From assembly GCF_001547525.1 (NCBI RefSeq), contig NZ_CM003768.1, forward strand, positions 2,046,001 to 2,110,000: DNA of 64,000 nucleotides, written 5' to 3'. The notes below the pieces were generated by a model. The model did not search any database and was not told where the DNA came from. It was given only the letters and a program-made list of their open reading frames with translations. The DNA is from Burkholderia anthina. GTDB lineage: Bacteria; Pseudomonadota; Gammaproteobacteria; Burkholderiales; Burkholderiaceae. Shown here piece after piece: positions 60,838 through 64,000 of this stretch (within the stretch, counting starts at the first letter, position 1; every line of letters starts with the position of its first letter). A program made the position numbers and the translations under genes.

Positions 60838-62253
60838 TTAGAGCGAGTAGTACATCTCGAACTCGATCGGGTGCGTCGTCATGCGGAACTTCGCCAGCTC
60901 CTGCTCCTTCAGCGCGAGGTACGCGTCGATCATGCCGTCCGTGAACACGCCGCCGCGCGTCAGGAATTCGCGATCCTTGTCGAGCGCTTCGAGTGCCTGG
61001 TCGAGGCCCGCGCACACGGTCGGGATCTTTGCATCCTCTTCCGGCGGCAGGTCGTACAGGTTCTTGTCCGCTGCTTCGCCCGGATGGATCTTGTTCTGGA
61101 TCCCGTCGAGGCCGGCCATCATCAGCGCCGTGAAGCACAGGTACGGGTTCGCCATCGGATCCGGGAAGCGCGTTTCGATACGGCGGCCCTTCGGGTTCGA
61201 CACGTGCGGAATGCGGATCGATGCCGAACGGTTGCGCGCCGAGTACGCGAGCTTGACCGGTGCCTCGAAGTGCGGGACCAGACGCTTGTACGAGTTCGTC
61301 GTCGGGTTCGTGATCGCGTTCAGTGCACGGGCGTGCTTGATGATGCCGCCGATGTAGAACAGCGCCAGTTCCGACAGGCCGGCATAGCCGTTGCCCGCGA
61401 ACAGGTTCTGGCCGTCCTTCCAGATCGACTGGTGAACGTGCATGCCCGAACCGTTGTCGCCGACGACCGGCTTCGGCATGAACGTCGCCGTCTTGCCGTA
61501 CGAGTGCGCGACGTTATGGATGATGTACTTCGACCATTGCGTCCAGTCGGCGCGCTGAACCAGCGTCGAGAACTTCGTGCCGATTTCGTTCTGGCCCTGG
61601 CCCGCCACTTCGTGGTGGTGCACTTCGACCGGGATGCCGAGCTGTTCGAGCAGCAGGCACATTTCCGAACGCATGTCCTGGAACGTGTCGACCGGCGCGA
61701 CCGGGAAATAGCCGCCCTTCGTGCCCGGGCGGTGGCCCGTGTTGCCGCCTTCGAATTCCTTGCCTGCCGACCACGGCGCTTCTTCCGAGTTGATCTTCAC
61801 GAAGCAGCCCGACATGTCCGTGTTCCACTGGACCGAGTCGAAAATGAAGAATTCCGGTTCCGGACCGAAGTAGGCCGTGTCGCCGATGCCCGTGCTCTTC
61901 AGGTACGCTTCGCCGCGCTTCGCGAGCGAACGCGGATCGCGCTCGTAGCCCTTGCCGTCGGCCGGCTCGACCACGTCGCAGGTCAGCACGAGGGTCGACT
62001 CTTCGTAGAACGGGTCGACGAACGCTGCGTTCGGGTCCGGCATGAGCAGCATGTCCGACGCCTCGATGCCCTTCCAGCCCGCGATCGACGAACCGTCGAA
62101 TGCATGCCCGCTTTCGAACTTGTCTTCGTCAAACGCCGAAACCGGCACCGACACGTGCTGCTCCTTGCCGCGCGTATCCGTGAAGCGGAAATCGACAAAC
62201 TTGACGTCCTCGTCCTTCACGAGCTGCATGACGTCGGCGACGGTTTTACTCAT
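60838..62253 (-). CDS. glnA: Glutamine synthetase, type I
   Basis: ATP-dependent ammonia assimilation into glutamine; dodecamer of 471-residue subunits. Conserved parts are [16 protein letters not shown], the ATP-binding [12 protein letters not shown] region and the adenylylation site in [10 protein letters not shown], so it is a GlnE-controlled GSI-beta enzyme. ATG 62251-62253 ([19 protein letters not shown]) behind AGAAGAGGTT; the open frame continues upstream to 62391 without homology, through the promoter. Sigma-54 promoter and NtrC site are upstream. Confidence 0.98.
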   Translation of the reverse strand: MSKTVADVMQLVKDEDVKFVDFRFTDTRGKEQHVSVPVSAFDEDKFESGHAFDGSSIAGWKGIEASDMLLMPDPNAAFVDPFYEESTLVLTCDVVEPADGKGYERDPRSLAKRGEAYLKSTGIGDTAYFGPEPEFFIFDSVQWNTDMSGCFVKINSEEAPWSAGKEFEGGNTGHRPGTKGGYFPVAPVDTFQDMRSEMCLLLEQLGIPVEVHHHEVAGQGQNEIGTKFSTLVQRADWTQWSKYIIHNVAHSYGKTATFMPKPVVGDNGSGMHVHQSIWKDGQNLFAGNGYAGLSELALFYIGGIIKHARALNAITNPTTNSYKRLVPHFEAPVKLAYSARNRSASIRIPHVSNPKGRRIETRFPDPMANPYLCFTALMMAGLDGIQNKIHPGEAADKNLYDLPPEEDAKIPTVCAGLDQALEALDKDREFLTRGGVFTDGMIDAYLALKEQELAKFRMTTHPIEFEMYYSL

Positions 62254-62365
62254 AACCTCTTCTCCTGATTGAACAATTCCGGCGGACTGGGAAACCGCCT
62301 CGTTTATCGAGCTGACCGGGGTCTTGCTTTGGCGCAGCGCGCCCCGATTCGACCGAATTCTATAT

Positions 62366-62381
62366 AGCAGCTTCCGTGCCA
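62366..62381 (-). promoter_or_regulatory. Sigma-54 promoter of glnA
   Basis: Minus strand reads TGGCACGGAAGCTGCT, matching TGGCAC-N5-TTGC with the invariant GG and GC ten bases apart. It lies about 113 bases before the glnA ATG and is followed by the A/T-rich TATATAGAATT. Confidence 0.8.
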
Positions 62382-62477
62382 ACCATCGCAAAACCGACGC
62401 GGATCACGCCAGCCCGCGCCGTGGCGGGGCTCGCCTGCGCAATTGCAGGGCTCTCCGCCGTACTGGCGCTGGCGGGG

Positions 62478-62496
62478 GCGCACCGAAATGGTGCGC
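62478..62496. promoter_or_regulatory. NtrC-type enhancer site upstream of glnA
   Basis: GCGCACCGAAATGGTGCGC is a perfect seven-base inverted repeat with a five-base spacer, matching the core GCACC-N5-GGTGC of NtrC sites. It lies roughly 110 bases upstream of the sigma-54 element, a normal enhancer distance. A weaker related stretch is at about 62530-62552. Confidence 0.75.
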
Positions 62497-62657
62497 TCGT
62501 GCGGATACGGCGGCGCAGCCGAATCATCCTGGTGCATTCGCGCCATTTTGCACTTTTTTGGTGAACGCGTGGTCCGTGCCTGCACCACCGCTCACGCCGG
62601 CATCCGCGCGACGCCACCGCGCTAGAATGCTCGTTTGACCGATACGGAGACCCTGCC

Positions 62658-63122
62658 ATGAGTACGCTCGACCAGCTTTACGCGAAGGCCGACGAACGCC
62701 GCGCACAAGGCGCGCTCAACTACGCCGGCGCGCTGCTGCCGGTCGAGGCGTTCGAACTGCTGCAGCTCGACCCGTCGGCGCGCCTCGTCGACGTGCGCAC
62801 GCGCGCCGAGCTCGACTGGGTCGGCCGCCCGCTCGTCGGCGACGGCCAGTACCTGCACGTCGAATGGACGCGCTACCCGGGCGGCGTGCCGAACGCCGAA
62901 TTCGTCAACGAACTGAAGGCGGCCCTCCCGGCCGATACGCCCATCCTGTTCCTGTGCCGCAGCGCCGCGCGCTCGAAGCTCGCTGCGGTCGCGTCCGCGC
63001 AGGCCGGTTTCACGAAGGCCTTCGACCTGCTGGAAGGCTTCGAGGGCGCCAAGGACGCCGAAGGCCACCGCAAGACGGTCGACGGCTGGTGCTTCCGCAA
63101 ACTGCCGTGGATCGGCGCCTGA
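62658..63122 (+). CDS. Rhodanese-like domain protein
   Basis: 154-residue single rhodanese domain. The active-site loop is FLCRSAARSK, with the catalytic cysteine followed by RSAAR; this is the loop size of sulfurtransferases. The substrate is unknown; small rhodaneses of this type handle persulfide sulfur or cyanide. ATG at 62658; TAGAAT at 62623-62628 is a plausible -10. It lies divergent from glnA, about 400 bases away. Confidence 0.88.
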   Translation: MSTLDQLYAKADERRAQGALNYAGALLPVEAFELLQLDPSARLVDVRTRAELDWVGRPLVGDGQYLHVEWTRYPGGVPNAEFVNELKAALPADTPILFLCRSAARSKLAAVASAQAGFTKAFDLLEGFEGAKDAEGHRKTVDGWCFRKLPWIGA

Positions 63123-63185
63123 CGGCGCGCCGCGCCCGCCGGTTGCGACAGTCTCATCGTCGAGCCGGGCGATGACATGCCGATG

Positions 63186-63215
63186 ACGGGCCGCATTGCG
63201 CGGCCCGTTGTTTTT
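63186..63215. terminator. Terminator between the rhodanese and molybdopterin-binding genes
   Basis: ACGGGCCGC (63186-63194), five-base loop, GCGGCCCGT (63200-63208), then TGTTTTT. It lies between two convergent genes. Confidence 0.85.
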
Positions 63216-63238
63216 GGTACGGCCCCGTTGCAGGCCGC

Positions 63239-64000
63239 TCAGGCGCGCGGCGTATCGGGCTCGACGACGTCGCCGCCGAGCAGGTGCACGCCTTCGCGCA
63301 GCTTCACGAACGCGGCCGCGACCGCTTCCGGCTCGCCCTTCACGCCGAGATCGATGTGACGGCGCGCGTAGATGCCGCCGCGCTCCGCGTCGCCGACGCT
63401 CGGCAGGCTGAATACGCGCACGCCGGGGAAATCGCGCTCGATCTTCTCCATCAGCGGCGTCAGCGTCGATTCCGGCAACTCGAACACGACCAGCGAGCGC
63501 TCGGCATGCGGCGTCGCGTGATGTAGATGCGCGTACTTCGTATCGAGCACCCACTCGATCATCGGCCACGCCATCACCGGGAAGCCCGGCACGAAGTGGA
63601 GATGACCGACCGAGAAGCCGGGAATCCGGTTGTAGCCGTTCGGGATGATCGTCGCGCCCGCCGGAAACACGCCCATGTTGAAGCGATGCTGGTTCTCCGG
63701 CGATTCGAAATCGACCGGCGTGGCCGGGTCGGCGTGCGTCTCGCGAATGCGTTCCGAAATCAGCGCCTTCGCTTCCGGATGCAGCTCGAGCGGCACGCCG
63801 AGCGCGGCGGCCGCGCACTGGCGCGTATGGTCGTCGGGCGTCGCGCCGATCCCGCCCGTCGAGAACACGATGTCGCCCGACGCGATCGCACGCGCGAGTG
63901 TCGCGGTGATGCGCGCCGGATCGTCGCCGACGTATTCGGCCCAGTCGAGCGCGAGGCCGCGCGCGCCGAGCAGCTCGATGACCTTCGCCAGATGCTTGTC
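63239..64000 (-). CDS. Molybdopterin-binding (MoaB/CinA-like) domain protein, partial
   Basis: C-terminal 253 codons of a competence/damage-inducible CinA-like molybdopterin-binding domain protein; the N-terminus lies beyond the right edge. The reading frame stays open to 64000. The MPT-binding motif is VFSTGGIGATPDDHT, with HLHFVPGFPVMAWP further on. It lacks any sign of the deamidase domain of full CinA and ends soon after the MoCF fold. Its role is not established. Confidence 0.85.
   Translation of the reverse strand, partial: DKHLAKVIELLGARGLALDWAEYVGDDPARITATLARAIASGDIVFSTGGIGATPDDHTRQCAAAALGVPLELHPEAKALISERIRETHADPATPVDFESPENQHRFNMGVFPAGATIIPNGYNRIPGFSVGHLHFVPGFPVMAWPMIEWVLDTKYAHLHHATPHAERSLVVFELPESTLTPLMEKIERDFPGVRVFSLPSVGDAERGGIYARRHIDLGVKGEPEAVAAAFVKLREGVHLLGGDVVEPDTPRA

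Overview
The window looks like chromosome 1 core genome of a Burkholderia species, most likely of the Burkholderia cepacia complex. This rests on the strongly GC-rich codon use, on the identity of the proteins, and on familiar betaproteobacterial neighbourhoods: isc operon with iscX, aceEF-lpdA with a lipoyl-E3, glnA-glnL-glnG, lolCD-tatD-comEC, and pyrG-kdsA-eno-ftsB. About 57 protein genes and one tRNA are supported. I saw no prophage, insertion sequence, CRISPR array, toxin-antitoxin pair or defence island. This is ordinary housekeeping territory, and the most interesting signals are regulatory sites, small repeats and a few atypical proteins.

Layout. 1-4753 (minus): trpS (cut by the edge), a site-2 protease homologue, yciO, rnm, an alpha/beta hydrolase and a ferritin-like DUF455 protein. 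4899-6913 (plus): gamma-carbonic anhydrase, hslO (Hsp33) and a small lipoprotein, closed by a shared terminator. 7003-18116 (minus): ftsB, eno, kdsA and pyrG, which link PEP, Kdo and CTP supply with cell division; then a hydrolase, a tandem hairpin repeat, comEC, tatD, lolD and the Lol permease. 18287-24995 (plus): an RpfE-like protein, recJ, prfB with its programmed frameshift, lysS and a glycine-zipper protein.

25151-31046 (minus) is the complete iron-sulfur assembly operon iscR-iscS-iscU-iscA-hscB-hscA-fdx-iscX. Two IscR-type sites lie over its promoter, and a terminator-like hairpin lies between iscA and hscB. A tyrosine phosphatase, a small exported protein and lutAB follow, and a divergent IclR regulator faces lutA. 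35383-37771 holds a PBP7-type endopeptidase and a phasin whose promoter is flanked by a 12-bp inverted repeat. 37963-44435 (minus) encodes the pyruvate dehydrogenase complex (aceE, aceF, lpdA). A FixLJ-like two-component pair is divergent from it. folD, prlC, dinB, a YgeA-type racemase, an unknown secreted protein, initiator tRNA, an exonuclease III and an S9 peptidase follow.

57971-62253 (minus) is the nitrogen-control operon glnA-glnL-glnG. It has a sigma-54 promoter and an NtrC enhancer motif upstream of glnA. The window ends with a rhodanese and a molybdopterin-binding-domain protein cut by the right edge. All assignments come from reading the sequence; no database search was run.
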